DNA of 43,072 bases from NCBI RefSeq assembly GCF_001854805.1, contig NZ_MBLO01000050.1, positions 1-43,072 on the forward strand, given 5' to 3'. This document shows positions 1-8,929 of this stretch, in pieces. This DNA comes from Pseudofrankia coriaricola. Its GTDB lineage: Bacteria; Actinomycetota; Actinomycetes; Frankiales; Frankiaceae. Position 1 is the stretch's first letter; the number at the start of each line of letters is the position of its first letter. The notes below the pieces were generated by a model that was not told where the DNA came from, made no database searches, and was given only the letters and a program-made list of their open reading frames with translations. The translations under genes were made by a program, and so were the position numbers.

Positions 1-308
1 TGCTGCGCGCGGTCGCCGGGCGGCTGCGCGGCGCCGTCCGCCAGGAGGACCTCACCGCCCGCCTCGGTGGCGACGAGTTCGCCGTCCTGATGCATGACCC
101 GTCCGACGATCCGCGCGCGACCGGCGAGAGCACCGCGTGGCGCATCCAGGAGGCGATGCGCCCGGGGTTCCAGGTGCACGGGCGGCGACGCGACGTCCAG
201 GCCAGCATCGGCGTCGCCGTCGCCGAGGCCGGCTCCCCGGCCACCAGCACCGAGGAGCTGCTCCACCGCGCCGACCAGGCCATGTACGCCGCCAAGAACC
301 GCCGCTGA
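1..308 (+). CDS. Diguanylate cyclase (GGDEF domain), 3' end only
   Basis: This is the C-terminal part of a GGDEF domain, which makes cyclic-di-GMP from two GTP. The gene starts outside the window; the reading frame begins at base 3. The GGDEF signature is at 66-80, preceded by RL. An RxxD motif (RQED, 39-50) lies exactly five residues before it, the position of the allosteric product-inhibition I-site. The end of the domain is also visible: an SIGVAV strand and the final RADQAMYAAK helix, followed directly by the stop codon, so the GGDEF domain is the last domain of the protein. The upstream sensory part cannot be seen. The motif is intact, so activity is expected. A GAF-EAL protein of the opposing activity is encoded at 7545-8810. 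Confidence 0.9.
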   Translation, partial: LRAVAGRLRGAVRQEDLTARLGGDEFAVLMHDPSDDPRATGESTAWRIQEAMRPGFQVHGRRRDVQASIGVAVAEAGSPATSTEELLHRADQAMYAAKNRR

Positions 309-366
309 CAGGTTCAGCCAGACCCGGCGACAGCCATCGATCTGGCCCCGTTGCGACCCACTGGTC

Positions 367-410
367 GGGCGGCTCCGGCGCACCGGCGCACCGGCGCACC
401 GGAGCCGCCC
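367..410 (+). terminator. 12-bp perfect hairpin after the GGDEF gene
   Basis: GGGCGGCTCCGG (367-378) is exactly complementary to CCGGAGCCGCCC (399-410). The 20-base loop consists of repeated CGCACCGG units. It lies 58 bases after the GGDEF stop codon. No T-run follows, which is usual for actinomycete terminators. Terminator function is inferred. Confidence 0.5.
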
Positions 411-768
411 AGCCCGAGCCTCGCCGGCGGGATTCGATCGCGCCCCGGGCCACGGGCTCGAACCGCCAGTCCGACCCGCCAACCTGCCGTTCACCGCCGT
501 GTGACCACTCCGATGGGACAGTCCCGCAGGCGACGAAGGCGAAGGCGGTGACCGGGAATGTCTGACCGGGGGCGCTTCGGAAGGCAACGAGCGGTCGAGC
601 CGATACCCTCGGGCCAGTCATGGAGACCAGGTCAGCCGGCGGGTTCGCCGCGCGGCGGGCCTGAACGCGAGGTACAGGCAAGATGCGTGAGTGGGCGGGT
701 CCCGGCGAGCTGCTTCCGTGCCCGATTCGCCTCGTTGACGGATGAGGGAGCCGCCTGACGATCGGTTG
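411..768. other. Non-coding stretch
   Basis: Open frames occur here on both strands, but they are rich in Arg, Pro and Ala and show no recognisable protein motif, as expected from chance in high-GC DNA. It lies between the GGDEF gene end and the end of the minus-strand ABC operon, so it is a region between converging genes. Confidence 0.5.
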
Positions 769-1638
769 TCATGGTGGCGGGCGCTGTCCGGTTTCGTGCC
801 ACGGCCCGGTGATCAGTGTCGCGAGTAGGCCGAAAAACCAGAATACGACGAGGCCGAAGAGGGAGGCGATGATGACCGTGGCGAACAGCGGTCCGGAGTC
901 CAGGCTATGTGTGTAGTCGTCGATGAGTCGGCCGATTCCTGGGTCGCCCTGACGGAAGAAGAAGTCCCCGACAATGGCGCCGATCACTGAGAGGCCGGCG
1001 GAGATGCGTAGCCCCGCAAAGACGGCAGGAAGGGCGCTGGGGAGTTCCAGCCGGACGAGTCGTCGCCATCTTCTGGCGTGGCGGAGGGTGAAAAGATCAT
1101 GGTGGCTGGAGTCGACGGACTGGAGACCGAAAAGCGTGTTTGTAGTGATGGGGAAGATGGCGATCAGGATGCACACGACGGTCCTGGACCAGAATCCGTA
1201 GCCGAGCCAGAATCCGATCAGTGGGACGATCGCCAGGATGGGGATGGTCTGGAGTACCACGGCCCACGGGTAAAACGAACGTTCGACCCAGCGCGCCCAA
1301 TTCATTAGGATAGCGAAGGCTACGCCCAGTGCCGCCGCTACACCCAGGCCAACGAGCGCGACCTTTGCGGTCCCACCCAGCGCGGAAAGGATCTCGTCGC
1401 GGATGGTTCGGTCCAGGAAGCCATCGGTCACCACTTGATGCGGGGGCGGTAGCAGAAACCGTCGGCGGGGGGCGAGGAAGGCGTAGGTGACCAGGTACCA
1501 GACACCGATCACGGCTACGAAGACAGCGAACGGGGGTAGCACCATACTGCCGACCCGGGCCAGCCGGGGGAGCGCCCGCGGGGAGGGCTTCACGGGGGGC
1601 GCTATCTCTACTGGGCTTGAACCGTCGACGGCGGTCAC
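769..1638 (-). CDS. ABC transporter permease, NitT/TauT (SsuC/TauC) type
   Basis: This 289-residue inner-membrane permease has about six hydrophobic segments (near residues 33-54, 88-112, 123-144, 150-170, 203-226 and 252-277). The loop around residues 187-215 (RHARRWRRLVRLELPSALP) is the EAA-type motif that docks on the ATPase; its LPSALP ending is typical of permeases for sulfonates, taurine, nitrate or similar small ions and amines. The GTG start at 1638 overlaps the stop of the upstream ATPase gene by four bases (GTGA), so the two are translationally coupled. No binding-protein gene follows. The nearest candidate is the lipoprotein at 3733-4911, on the other strand. The substrate cannot be read from the sequence. 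Confidence 0.88.
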   Translation of the reverse strand: MTAVDGSSPVEIAPPVKPSPRALPRLARVGSMVLPPFAVFVAVIGVWYLVTYAFLAPRRRFLLPPPHQVVTDGFLDRTIRDEILSALGGTAKVALVGLGVAAALGVAFAILMNWARWVERSFYPWAVVLQTIPILAIVPLIGFWLGYGFWSRTVVCILIAIFPITTNTLFGLQSVDSSHHDLFTLRHARRWRRLVRLELPSALPAVFAGLRISAGLSVIGAIVGDFFFRQGDPGIGRLIDDYTHSLDSGPLFATVIIASLFGLVVFWFFGLLATLITGPWHETGQRPPP

Positions 1639-2414
1639 GTGAACGACTCTCGCAACGCGTCGGAGACGGACCGCGCGACGCGGCCGAACGCCGTGTCGAA
1701 CTGCAACCCGCCGCCCCGCGGGTAGTCGAACGGCACCTCGATCTCGGCGAGGACCCGGCCCGGCCGGGCAGAAAGAACGGTGACTCGGCGGGCGAGTCGA
1801 ACCGCTTCCACGACGGAGTGCGTGACGAACAACCCGGCGAACTGCTCCCGCAGGTACAGCCGTAGCAACTCGTTCCCGAGGCGTTCCCGGGTAATCTCAT
1901 CGAGTGCGCCGAACGGCTCGTCGAACAGGAACAACGACGGGCGTACAGTAAGCGCGCGAGCAAGCGAAACCCGCATGCGCATGCCACCGGAAAGCGCCCT
2001 CGGTCGGTGCCGTTCGAATCCTGTCAACCCGGCCAGCAATATCGCGTCGGCCACCAGTCGGCGCCGTTCCTCCTTCGGCACACCGTCGAGTTCGGCGAGC
2101 AGGCCGACGTTCGCCTCGACGGTCCGCCATGGCAGCAGTGTCGGGTCCTGGAAGACGTATCCCGGAAGCTCCGATCCCACCGCCACCGACCCGGCGGACG
2201 GTTCGGTCAGACCGGAGGCAATCCGTAACAGCGTCGACTTTCCCGAGCCTGAGGGCCCGACCACCGCCACGAACTCACCATCACCGACGGTCAGAGACAC
2301 ATCATGCAGTGCCTGCGTCCCATCCGGGAAGGTTTTTCCGATGCGGTGGAACGACAGTGCGGTACCTGTCGGGGCGGGTCTCACGGATGAGTCCGGCTTC
2401 TTCCAGGTAGTCAC
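1635..2414 (-). CDS. ABC transporter ATP-binding protein, NitT/TauT (SsuB/TauB) type
   Basis: This is the cytoplasmic ATPase partner of the permease that follows it. Counted from the GTG at 2414 (259 residues), it has a Walker A motif GPSGSGKST (53-61), Q-loop Gln89, signature LSGGM (141-145), Walker B LFLFDEP (161-167) and switch His199, so it should hydrolyse ATP. The frame stays open upstream to a TTG at 2549, but the extra 45 residues are low-complexity and unlike the family. The GTG at 2414 gives the usual family length, although its ribosome site is weak. It ends in a four-base overlap with the permease gene. Subfamily is judged from the compact NitT/TauT-like sequence; the substrate is unknown. 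Confidence 0.88.
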   Translation of the reverse strand: MTTWKKPDSSVRPAPTGTALSFHRIGKTFPDGTQALHDVSLTVGDGEFVAVVGPSGSGKSTLLRIASGLTEPSAGSVAVGSELPGYVFQDPTLLPWRTVEANVGLLAELDGVPKEERRRLVADAILLAGLTGFERHRPRALSGGMRMRVSLARALTVRPSLFLFDEPFGALDEITRERLGNELLRLYLREQFAGLFVTHSVVEAVRLARRVTVLSARPGRVLAEIEVPFDYPRGGGLQFDTAFGRVARSVSDALRESFT

Positions 2415-3732
2415 GCCGGGTTCCGGTCGGGTCTGTCCGTTGAGGCTCGGCTCCCGGAACCGGCCGCCACCGGACTTCTCATCGTCGCCAAGCGAGCGAC
2501 CATGGGGCGCGCTGACCCACCCTGTGCCCGGACCGGGGTGGGCGGGCAACCCGCCATCGTTACCACCGCGGTCCTTCCGGCCGAAACCTGGAGCGATCTA
2601 GCGCTGTGCCACATCTGATCGGCATGGTAGCCCTGTCCTGCTCGTCTCAAGAAATCTCGCCACTGAGTAGCAGTTCCGCACACCAGCGCGTTGCCAGCCC
2701 TAGTGCCGCCTCTCCGCGGTCCGCGCCACGTACGAACGCCGCCTCGCCACGAACAACCAGCCTATCGCGGGCCTCGGCACCGGATCGTCAGAGGTTCACG
2801 CCGGCCTCATTACCGCCGGCTGACGTGACCACGGCTGTACTTCTCCGCCTACTGCGTGGCCTACTGCGTGGCGTAGCGCAGCTCCCCGGGAGCTCGCGGT
2901 CGGGTTCCTGGAGACACCGCCGCGGGTCAACCAGCGCCCGACGGAACCGCACGACCTTGGCGTGTCCAGCAAGATCGATGTCACGTCCGATCACCTTGGC
3001 CGCCACTACGCCCGGACTTCAGCGCCTTTGGCAGCTTCGCTCGGTCGTGGCGGGCTCGGGCCGCGTTCGGCAACGCTTCGTCCGACGCTCTTCGGCTGTG
3101 AGCTCGTGCACGGCGGCCCGCTCCTCGTGCGAGCTTGGGGTCGACCAGCAGGTCGGCGATCAGGGACGGGTGCTGGCGCTACCGCCGTTGGCGGAGGTCG
3201 AGGTGTGGTGCTGGCCGGCGGCACCACCCGGGGCAGCAGCGTCCGCTGTGCCCTGATGGGAGCCCGCGATGCCCACTGACCGGACTGCTTCGGCGCGTCC
3301 TTCGGCTCCCAACTGTCCTCGCTGGCGGAACGGGTCGAGCCTCTCTCATTCCATGTGGGCCTAGCGCCTCCCCTCGTAGCCCGCATCCCGGGCATGGAAT
3401 CCTGAAGCGGGACGAGATGCTCGGACTGGACAGCAGGCCGTTCCCGCCGAGGGAGACGGGAGGGATCCGGTGTGGTGAAGCGGTACAGAACGCTCGCTGC
3501 CGCCGCCTGGATGTGCTGCACGCCGGCCCGGGGGCATCGGCGTCTGTTTTTCGCCGGTGTGGCTGACCCAATCCCCGCGGCTGGGACCTCGGCCCGCCGC
3601 GGTCGTCGTCCCGTCGCTCTCGCTCGGCCGTGTTCTGGCTGCCCCGTCATCGCACCTGTTTGTCGCGGCGGCCTGTGAATCGACGCCGCGGCCGCCCACA
3701 GGACCTGCTTTGTTGCCCGTGAAGGAGAGCTA
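2415..3732. other. 1.3-kb region without a convincing gene
   Basis: This region separates the minus-strand ABC genes from the plus-strand lipoprotein gene, and should hold the promoters of both. Long open frames exist on both strands (for example 2606-3256 plus and 3006-3920 minus), but their translations are Arg/Pro/Ser-rich and look like chance. A short tandem repeat of CCTACTGCGTGG lies near 2848-2872. A good ribosome site, GAAGGAGAG at 3721-3729, belongs to the lipoprotein gene. Confidence 0.5.
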
Positions 3733-4911
3733 GTGCGCGCGTCCCGTGTTCGCCGTCCTAGGCTGGCCGCCGGTGCGTGCGCCGCCGCGTTGGCCTTGGG
3801 CGTGGCTGCATGCTCCGATTCCGGAGGCGCGTCGGGTGACGTGCCCTCGACCGGCGCGGGGCATGTGCCTTCCTCCAGGTACACGACGCCGCTGAAGGGG
3901 ATCTGCCCAGACCAGGTCATCGTCCAGGCGGGCTGGTGGCCCGAGATCGACGACGGGTTCCTCTATCAGCTCCTTGGGCCGAACCCGACGATCGACAAGG
4001 GCAAGAACCGGGTTTTCGGGCAACTCGGCGGCACGGGTGTCACGCTCGAGATCCGGGCCGGGGGCCCGGCCGTGGGCTTCCAACCGGTCTCCTCGCTGAT
4101 GGCCCAGGACGACGACATCCTGGCCGGCGTGGTGGGCATGGACGAGGCGGTCCAGCACTCCGGCAGCCAGCCGACGGTCGCGGTCTTCGCGTCGTACGAG
4201 AAGTCCCCGCTGGCGTTCATCTGGGGTGACCCGGCATGGAACTTCACCAGCATCGCCGACATCGGCCGGGCGGACGCCCCTGTGCTGGCCAGCACAGGGG
4301 CCGCCTACCTGGACGTCTTTGAACGGGAGGGGCTGCTGAACTCCTCGCGGATCGACACCTCCTACCAGGGCGACCCTGCTCGTTTCGTCGCCGCGGACGG
4401 GAAGATCGTGCAGCAGGCGTTCATCACCAACGAGCCCTACCGGCTCCAACATGACGTGAAGGCGTGGGGCAAGCCGGTGAAGTACCTTCTCCTGGGCGAC
4501 GAGTACCCGGTGTACCTGCCCTCGCTCGCCGTCCCAGCGGACAAGCTGACAGCCAACCGCTCCTGCCTCGGCAAGCTCGTGCCCCTGTTCCAACAGGCAC
4601 AGCGTGATTACGTCACCGACCCCGGCCCCACCAACCAGCTCCTGCTGCGGGCCGTCGCGACATTGAACACGAGCGGGTTCACCTTGTCCCCAGGTCTGCT
4701 CGCGGACGGCAACGCCAAGCAGAAGAGCCTCGGCCTGATCGCCAACGGAAAAGACGGGGTACTGGGCAGCTTCGACACCGCCCGAGTACAGAAGCTGATC
4801 GGCCAGCTGACACCGGTCTTCGAGGCCAAGGGCACCGAGCCGAAACCAGGGCTGGCGCCGTCGGACTTGGCGACCAACGAGTTCCTCGACAAGTCGATCT
4901 CCCTGGGCTGA
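3733..4911 (+). CDS. Substrate-binding lipoprotein, NMT1/SsuA-like (copy 1)
   Basis: This 392-residue protein begins with a lipoprotein signal peptide: Arg-rich n-region, Ala-rich h-region and lipobox LGVAAC with the lipidated Cys at residue 27. The GTG start at 3733 follows a strong ribosome site (GAAGGAGAG) four bases away. The mature part looks like the periplasmic-binding-protein-2 fold of ABC importers for nitrate, taurine or thiamine precursors, with segments such as GPAVGFQPVSSLMAQ and GKIVQQAFITNEPY. A close paralogue is encoded at 21420-22601 in inverted orientation, with the lipobox at the same residue. Neither copy has a permease beside it on the same strand; 769-2414 could supply one. 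The methyltransferase gene downstream is conserved beside both copies. Ligand unknown. Confidence 0.85.
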   Translation: MRASRVRRPRLAAGACAAALALGVAACSDSGGASGDVPSTGAGHVPSSRYTTPLKGICPDQVIVQAGWWPEIDDGFLYQLLGPNPTIDKGKNRVFGQLGGTGVTLEIRAGGPAVGFQPVSSLMAQDDDILAGVVGMDEAVQHSGSQPTVAVFASYEKSPLAFIWGDPAWNFTSIADIGRADAPVLASTGAAYLDVFEREGLLNSSRIDTSYQGDPARFVAADGKIVQQAFITNEPYRLQHDVKAWGKPVKYLLLGDEYPVYLPSLAVPADKLTANRSCLGKLVPLFQQAQRDYVTDPGPTNQLLLRAVATLNTSGFTLSPGLLADGNAKQKSLGLIANGKDGVLGSFDTARVQKLIGQLTPVFEAKGTEPKPGLAPSDLATNEFLDKSISLG

Positions 4912-4943
4912 CAGGACCGTGACGACCCCGGAGGCGGGGAGGT

Positions 4944-4973
4944 GAGGGCGTGGCCACCGTTTGTCGCGCCCTC
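4944..4973 (+). terminator. Short hairpin after the lipoprotein gene
   Basis: GAGGGCG (4944-4950) pairs with CGCCCTC (4967-4973) around a 16-base loop, 33 bases after the lipoprotein stop. The stem is only 7 bp, so it could be a weak terminator, an attenuator or chance. Confidence 0.3.
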
Positions 4974-5153
4974 CGGTTCCGCTGCAAGGCGGTGCACACA
5001 TCGGCGGACACACAGCGTACACGCCGAGTTGCTGCGAGCTGCCCGAAGGGAGATCAATGATACCCAGCGCGGCCGGGCACATGTGATCTTGTAGTGTGAT
5101 GCCTAGGACAGCCACCATGACAACGCTGGCCACCGCCTGCGAGGAGTGACCCG

Positions 5154-5969
5154 GTGAACGACGGCCCGCCACCCATGCTGGACATCGCCAAGCCACACTC
5201 GGCGCGGGTCTGGAACTATTTTCTTGGCGGCAAGGACTACTATCCCGCCGACCGCGAGTTCGCTGAGCAGGTTTACGAGTCCTACCCCGAAATAATTGAG
5301 GTGGCCCGCGCGGCCCGAGCCTTTCTCGGCCGCGCTGTCCGGTATCTGGCCGGCGAGGCGGGCATCCGACAGTTCCTGGACATCGGCACCGGTCTGCCGA
5401 CCGCTGACAACACACACGAGGTCGCGCAGCGGATCGCACCTGGGTCCCGCATTGTCTACATCGACAATGATCCCCTCGTACTGGTACACGCCCGCGCGTT
5501 GCTGACCAGCACCCCGGAGGGCGCCACCGCCTATATCGAGGCCGACGTACGCGACCCCGACAAGATTCTTGCGGGTGCAGCCGATGTCCTGGACTTCACC
5601 AAGCCGGTTGCGCTCATGCTGCTGGGGGTCATGGGGAACGTCGCTGACCTCGACGAGGCATACCGCATTGTGGGCCGACTCCGGGACGCATTGCCCTCTG
5701 GCAGCTACCTCGCCGTTCAGGACGGTACCCGCGTCGTCATGAGCGAACAGGAAGCAAAGACCCAGCAGGCCCTCAGCGAAGACATCGGGTACGGCTACCA
5801 GCTCCGCACCCCCGAGCAGATCGCCGGTTTCCTCGCCGGCCTCGAACTCGTCGAGCCCGGCGTGGTCTCGAGCCCACTGTGGCGGCCCGACCCCAACCCC
5901 GCTGGTCCGCCCGCGGAGGTGGACGAGTACTGCGGCGTCGGACGCATACTGGGTTCGAGCGTGCCGTAG
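5154..5969 (+). CDS. S-adenosyl methyltransferase, PF04672 (Methyltransf_19/DUF574) type (copy 1)
   Basis: This 271-residue protein belongs to an actinobacterial family of Rossmann-fold SAM-dependent methyltransferases whose substrates are mostly unknown. It has the family N-terminal hallmark HSARVWNYFLGGKDYYPADR (15-34), motif I DIGTGLPT (76-83) followed by NTHEVAQ, and motif II VYIDNDP (101-107), whose Asp104 should bind the SAM ribose. The GTG start at 5154 follows GAGGAG at 5141-5146. The paralogue at 20411-21208 is roughly two-thirds identical by eye and sits in an inverted copy of the same neighbourhood. The gene ends facing an XRE/DUF5753 regulator gene, a common partner in actinomycetes. 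The methyl acceptor cannot be inferred. Confidence 0.88.
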   Translation: MNDGPPPMLDIAKPHSARVWNYFLGGKDYYPADREFAEQVYESYPEIIEVARAARAFLGRAVRYLAGEAGIRQFLDIGTGLPTADNTHEVAQRIAPGSRIVYIDNDPLVLVHARALLTSTPEGATAYIEADVRDPDKILAGAADVLDFTKPVALMLLGVMGNVADLDEAYRIVGRLRDALPSGSYLAVQDGTRVVMSEQEAKTQQALSEDIGYGYQLRTPEQIAGFLAGLELVEPGVVSSPLWRPDPNPAGPPAEVDEYCGVGRILGSSVP

Positions 5970-5995
5970 ATCGTCGCGGTCGCAAGCCGGGGGTT

Positions 5996-6017
5996 AGCCC
6001 GCTCACTCGCGCGGGCT
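5996..6017. terminator. Hairpin between convergent methyltransferase and XRE genes
   Basis: AGCCCGC (5996-6002) and GCGGGCT (6011-6017) form a 7-bp stem with an 8-base loop, 26 bases after the methyltransferase stop. Its place between two converging genes suggests a two-way terminator. Confidence 0.4.
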
Positions 6018-6113
6018 CGGACTCCTCGGCGCGCACCGCATCGTCCACCTCCCGAGAGAACACGAGCGCGCCGTTCGGGCAATGCGAGCGTGACTCGGGA
6101 CCGGCCCCGCGGT

Positions 6114-6995
6114 CTACAGGGCGGCGGCAATCTTGCGGAGTATGACGGCTGTCTTGTCTGGAGTGCTGCTGTAGATGCACAGCTGGTCCATGGCGATCGT
6201 GTACTGATGCACGTCCTCGGGCTTGTCCAGGTAGGCAGCCCCGGTCAGCCGTTCAAGGTAGACAATGTCCGTCAGGCCGGGGTCGGGAAAACGCAGAATG
6301 CTGAACGCCCCGCCGTCGGCCGCGTGGCTACCGACGTCGAACGGTACCACCTGCACGACCAGCCGCGGCTGGTCGATCAGCTCGAGGAGATGCCTGATCT
6401 GCGCCCGCGCGATCCTTGGCCCGCCGATCCGCCGGCGTAGCGCGGCCTCGTCGATCACCATCCACAGGCGCGGGGCGTCCGGCCGTGCCAGCAGCTTCTG
6501 CCGGCGCATCCGGACGTCGACCCGACCGTCGATGACGTCCTGGGACATCCCCGGCCTGCCCGACATGACCGCGCGGGCGTAGTCCTCGGTCTGGAGAAGT
6601 CCAGGAATGAACTGGAGCTCGTAGCTCCGGATTTGCGAGGCTGACTCCTCCAGGTCGATATACGGCTGGAACCAGTGGGGAAGGACGTCGGAGTAGGGCT
6701 GCCACCAGCCCTGCTGGTTGGCCTCGCGGGCCAGTGTCAGCACCTGCTCCAGTTCGGCCCGGTCGGTCACGCCGTACAGCGTGAGCAGGTCCTCGACGTC
6801 GCGATTCTTGAAACTGACCCGACCCAGCTCGAGCCGGCTGATCTTCGACTCGGAGGCGCGGATGTGGTAACCGGCGTCCTCACGGCTGATCCCGCTACGT
6901 TCCCGGAGCCGCCGTAGCCGGGAACCGAGCAGGATACGACGCACGGTCGGCCCACTACCAGCCGAAACAGTCACGCCTGGCTCCCTCGATCCCAT
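6114..6995 (-). CDS. XRE-family regulator with DUF5753 sensor-like domain
   Basis: This 293-residue cytoplasmic protein has an N-terminal helix-turn-helix of the lambda-repressor/XRE type (about 24-77, LGSRLRRLRERSGISREDAG) and a C-terminal DUF5753 domain (about 105-285). Family features of the latter are the WFQPYIDLE segment, QFIPGLLQTEDYARA, the RMRRQKLLARP stretch and the ending AAYLDKPEDV. In Streptomyces such proteins resemble BldB/WhiJ-linked regulators, often paired with small DUF397 proteins; no DUF397 gene is visible here. It is transcribed towards the methyltransferase gene, an arrangement repeated in decayed form at 19980-20383. The ATG at 6995 is used; an internal GTG (VTVSAG) eight codons in is possible. 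Target genes are unknown. Confidence 0.88.
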   Translation of the reverse strand: MGSREPGVTVSAGSGPTVRRILLGSRLRRLRERSGISREDAGYHIRASESKISRLELGRVSFKNRDVEDLLTLYGVTDRAELEQVLTLAREANQQGWWQPYSDVLPHWFQPYIDLEESASQIRSYELQFIPGLLQTEDYARAVMSGRPGMSQDVIDGRVDVRMRRQKLLARPDAPRLWMVIDEAALRRRIGGPRIARAQIRHLLELIDQPRLVVQVVPFDVGSHAADGGAFSILRFPDPGLTDIVYLERLTGAAYLDKPEDVHQYTIAMDQLCIYSSTPDKTAVILRKIAAAL

Positions 6996-7544
6996 TCGCT
7001 AGCAGTAGGTCAGCCTATTGGAGCGTCATCGTTCCTCTGTCACCACCAGCACCACCGGAAGCGCCGGAAGCGCCGGGCTGGTCACAGGATAGGCGGCTGT
7101 GACCACCAATGGCCAACCCGGTCGCGCGAACGCGCATCCGGCCCGCGGCTGAAAGCGGTCGGGCACACCGGCACGGTCAGTGCCGTCTCGCAGGTGCTCG
7201 GGTCCTCTCCGATCGAGGACTGAACGATCGAGCGCTGAACCAGAGGACGGCCCCGGCGCGCGTCTGCCTGCCGACTAGTGCTCGTCTTCAGCGCCACATA
7301 CTCACCGGCATCCGGTGCGGTGGCTGCGCGGCCGAGTAGTCCCGGCATCCGGGAGGCGAACAGATGCCGCGGCACTCGGCCTATCTGGGATCGCCGCCGT
7401 GCGGTCAGCGAATGGGCGCCCGGGGCCTGTTCGCCGCGGCCGTGTCACGCTCGCGGACATCAGGCACGAGGTCACCCCGCCCGTATGGCTCGGTCAAGCC
7501 GGTCGCCCTGGAATCGGCGCCATGAATCGGACGCCGGGCTACGG
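6996..7544. other. Non-coding stretch upstream of the XRE gene
   Basis: No protein-like frame was found on either strand. A short direct repeat (GGAAGCGCC twice, near 7057-7075) lies close to the XRE gene start. The XRE promoter should be at its left end. Confidence 0.45.
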
Positions 7545-8810
7545 TCATGCCTTCAGGGTCTCTGTCCTGTGCAGGGTGGGGGCGAGCAGGGGTGGGTTGG
7601 CGGGCGTCTGGCAGGCGGTTGCCAGGTTGGGGGTGGGGCGGCCGAGGAGGTAGCCCTGGCCGTAGCGGATGCCGGCGTTGCGGGCGGCGGTGAGGTCGGC
7701 GGTGGTTTCGATGCCTTCGGCGACGACCCAACTTCCGATCTCGCCTGCGATGGTGGTGATCCCGGCGGCGACGGCGCGGTGGGCTAGGTCCCTGCTCATG
7801 GTCTGGATGATGAACCTGTCGATTTTGATGACGTCGGGGCGTAGGTAGAGCAGGAGTTCCAGGCCGGAGTAGCAGGTACCGAGATCGTCGACGGCGATGA
7901 GGACGCCGTGGCGGCGGAGCATGCCGACGGCTGCGAGCAGGCGCGGGTTGTCGCGGGCCTGCTCGTATTCGGTGATCTCGACCGCGAGCTGTTCGGGGTG
8001 GCCGGTGTCAACGAGGAGGTCGACGAGCCCATCGGTGACCGTGGAGGGCGCCGCGTTGACAGCGAGGCGGACATCGGCGGGCAGGTCGGGCAGGGCCGCC
8101 AGTGCTCGCTGGATCGTGGCGGTTTCCAGCTCTGGGCCCAGGCCGGCCGCCGCCGCGTCCCTGAACAGGGCAGCCGGTGATCGTGCCGGGTCGGGGAGGC
8201 GAGTCAGCGCCTCGAGGGCGGCGGTCCGCCCGGCGACGAGGTCGACGATGGGCTGATAGAAGATCCATAGCCCGTCGGAGTCGATCAGGTCGTGCACGCG
8301 GTGCCAGACCCGGCTACGGACTTCCCACATCCTGTGCAGGTCGGAGACGTAGTCGGTGAGGAATCCTGCGAGTAGATGCAGGAATCTCAGGTCACGTCGG
8401 CCGAGTGACGGCTGTGGTCTTCGGTGGAGGCAGCCAATCAGACCGTAGATGTCGCCGTCGGTGTCGAGGATGGGTGTCGCCACGTAGGCGCCGATACCGA
8501 GGTCGCGCACCGAGGAGGTGCCAGCGGTGCGTGGGTCGCGTCGGGTGTCGGGGATGAGTTCGGGCAGCTCACCGGTCAGGACCCGTCCGAACAGCCCGTT
8601 CTCGCGGCGGATGCTGCACCCGGGAGTCAGGCCGAACGGGTGGACGTTCCCGCAGAGTGTCTGAAGGATCAGCAGGTTGCCGTCGAGCCGGCCAAGCCAG
8701 GCGACCTCCATCCGCAGTCGCCGTCGTAGCAGGTCAACCAGGTCCAGCAGGGCGTAGCTGGATGCGCACACCTCGCTTCGCGGTCCCAGACAGGCCGGGC
8801 ATCCGGACAT
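7545..8810 (-). CDS. GAF-EAL protein, probable cyclic-di-GMP phosphodiesterase
   Basis: This 421-residue soluble protein has a GAF sensor domain (about 15-155) and a C-terminal EAL domain (about 170-400) that would linearise cyclic-di-GMP. The metal and catalytic residues of active EAL domains are all visible: Glu200 in the LEAL motif, Asn252 (VNAAPST), Glu278 (VEITEYE), Asp308/Asp309, Lys329 (VIKIDRF), Glu365 (VVAEGIET) and Gln385 (YGQGYLLGRP). The usual DDFG reads DDLG (loop 6), a mild change. A CPAC pair lies at residues 4-7. No membrane segment is present, so it should sense a cytoplasmic signal. A purine-rich ribosome site (GGGGGGAGAGGA) abuts the ATG at 8810. It may oppose the GGDEF enzyme at the window start. 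Confidence 0.9.
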   Translation of the reverse strand: MSGCPACLGPRSEVCASSYALLDLVDLLRRRLRMEVAWLGRLDGNLLILQTLCGNVHPFGLTPGCSIRRENGLFGRVLTGELPELIPDTRRDPRTAGTSSVRDLGIGAYVATPILDTDGDIYGLIGCLHRRPQPSLGRRDLRFLHLLAGFLTDYVSDLHRMWEVRSRVWHRVHDLIDSDGLWIFYQPIVDLVAGRTAALEALTRLPDPARSPAALFRDAAAAGLGPELETATIQRALAALPDLPADVRLAVNAAPSTVTDGLVDLLVDTGHPEQLAVEITEYEQARDNPRLLAAVGMLRRHGVLIAVDDLGTCYSGLELLLYLRPDVIKIDRFIIQTMSRDLAHRAVAAGITTIAGEIGSWVVAEGIETTADLTAARNAGIRYGQGYLLGRPTPNLATACQTPANPPLLAPTLHRTETLKA

Positions 8811-8929
8811 TCCTCTCCCCCCGACTCCGGGCTACCCAAGCGGCCATCGCGCACACCTGGCTGAAGGGCCCCGGCGGCGTGCTCACAGCCCGGTGACCGG
8901 ACACGTCGGAGCGACCGCATGATCACGCG

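Noticed and set aside
2606-3256. A 216-codon plus-strand open frame in the region before the lipoprotein gene
   Set aside because: Low-complexity Ser/Arg/Pro composition, no ribosome site and no recognisable domain.
3006-3920. A 304-codon minus-strand open frame
   Set aside because: It overlaps the lipoprotein start, its translation is Arg/Pro/Ser-rich with no motif, and such frames are common by chance on the reverse strand of GC-rich DNA.
3735-5439. A 569-codon minus-strand open frame opposite lipoprotein copy 1 and the methyltransferase
   Set aside because: It is antisense to two well-supported genes and shows the typical Val/Asp/Gln-rich shadow pattern, not a protein family.
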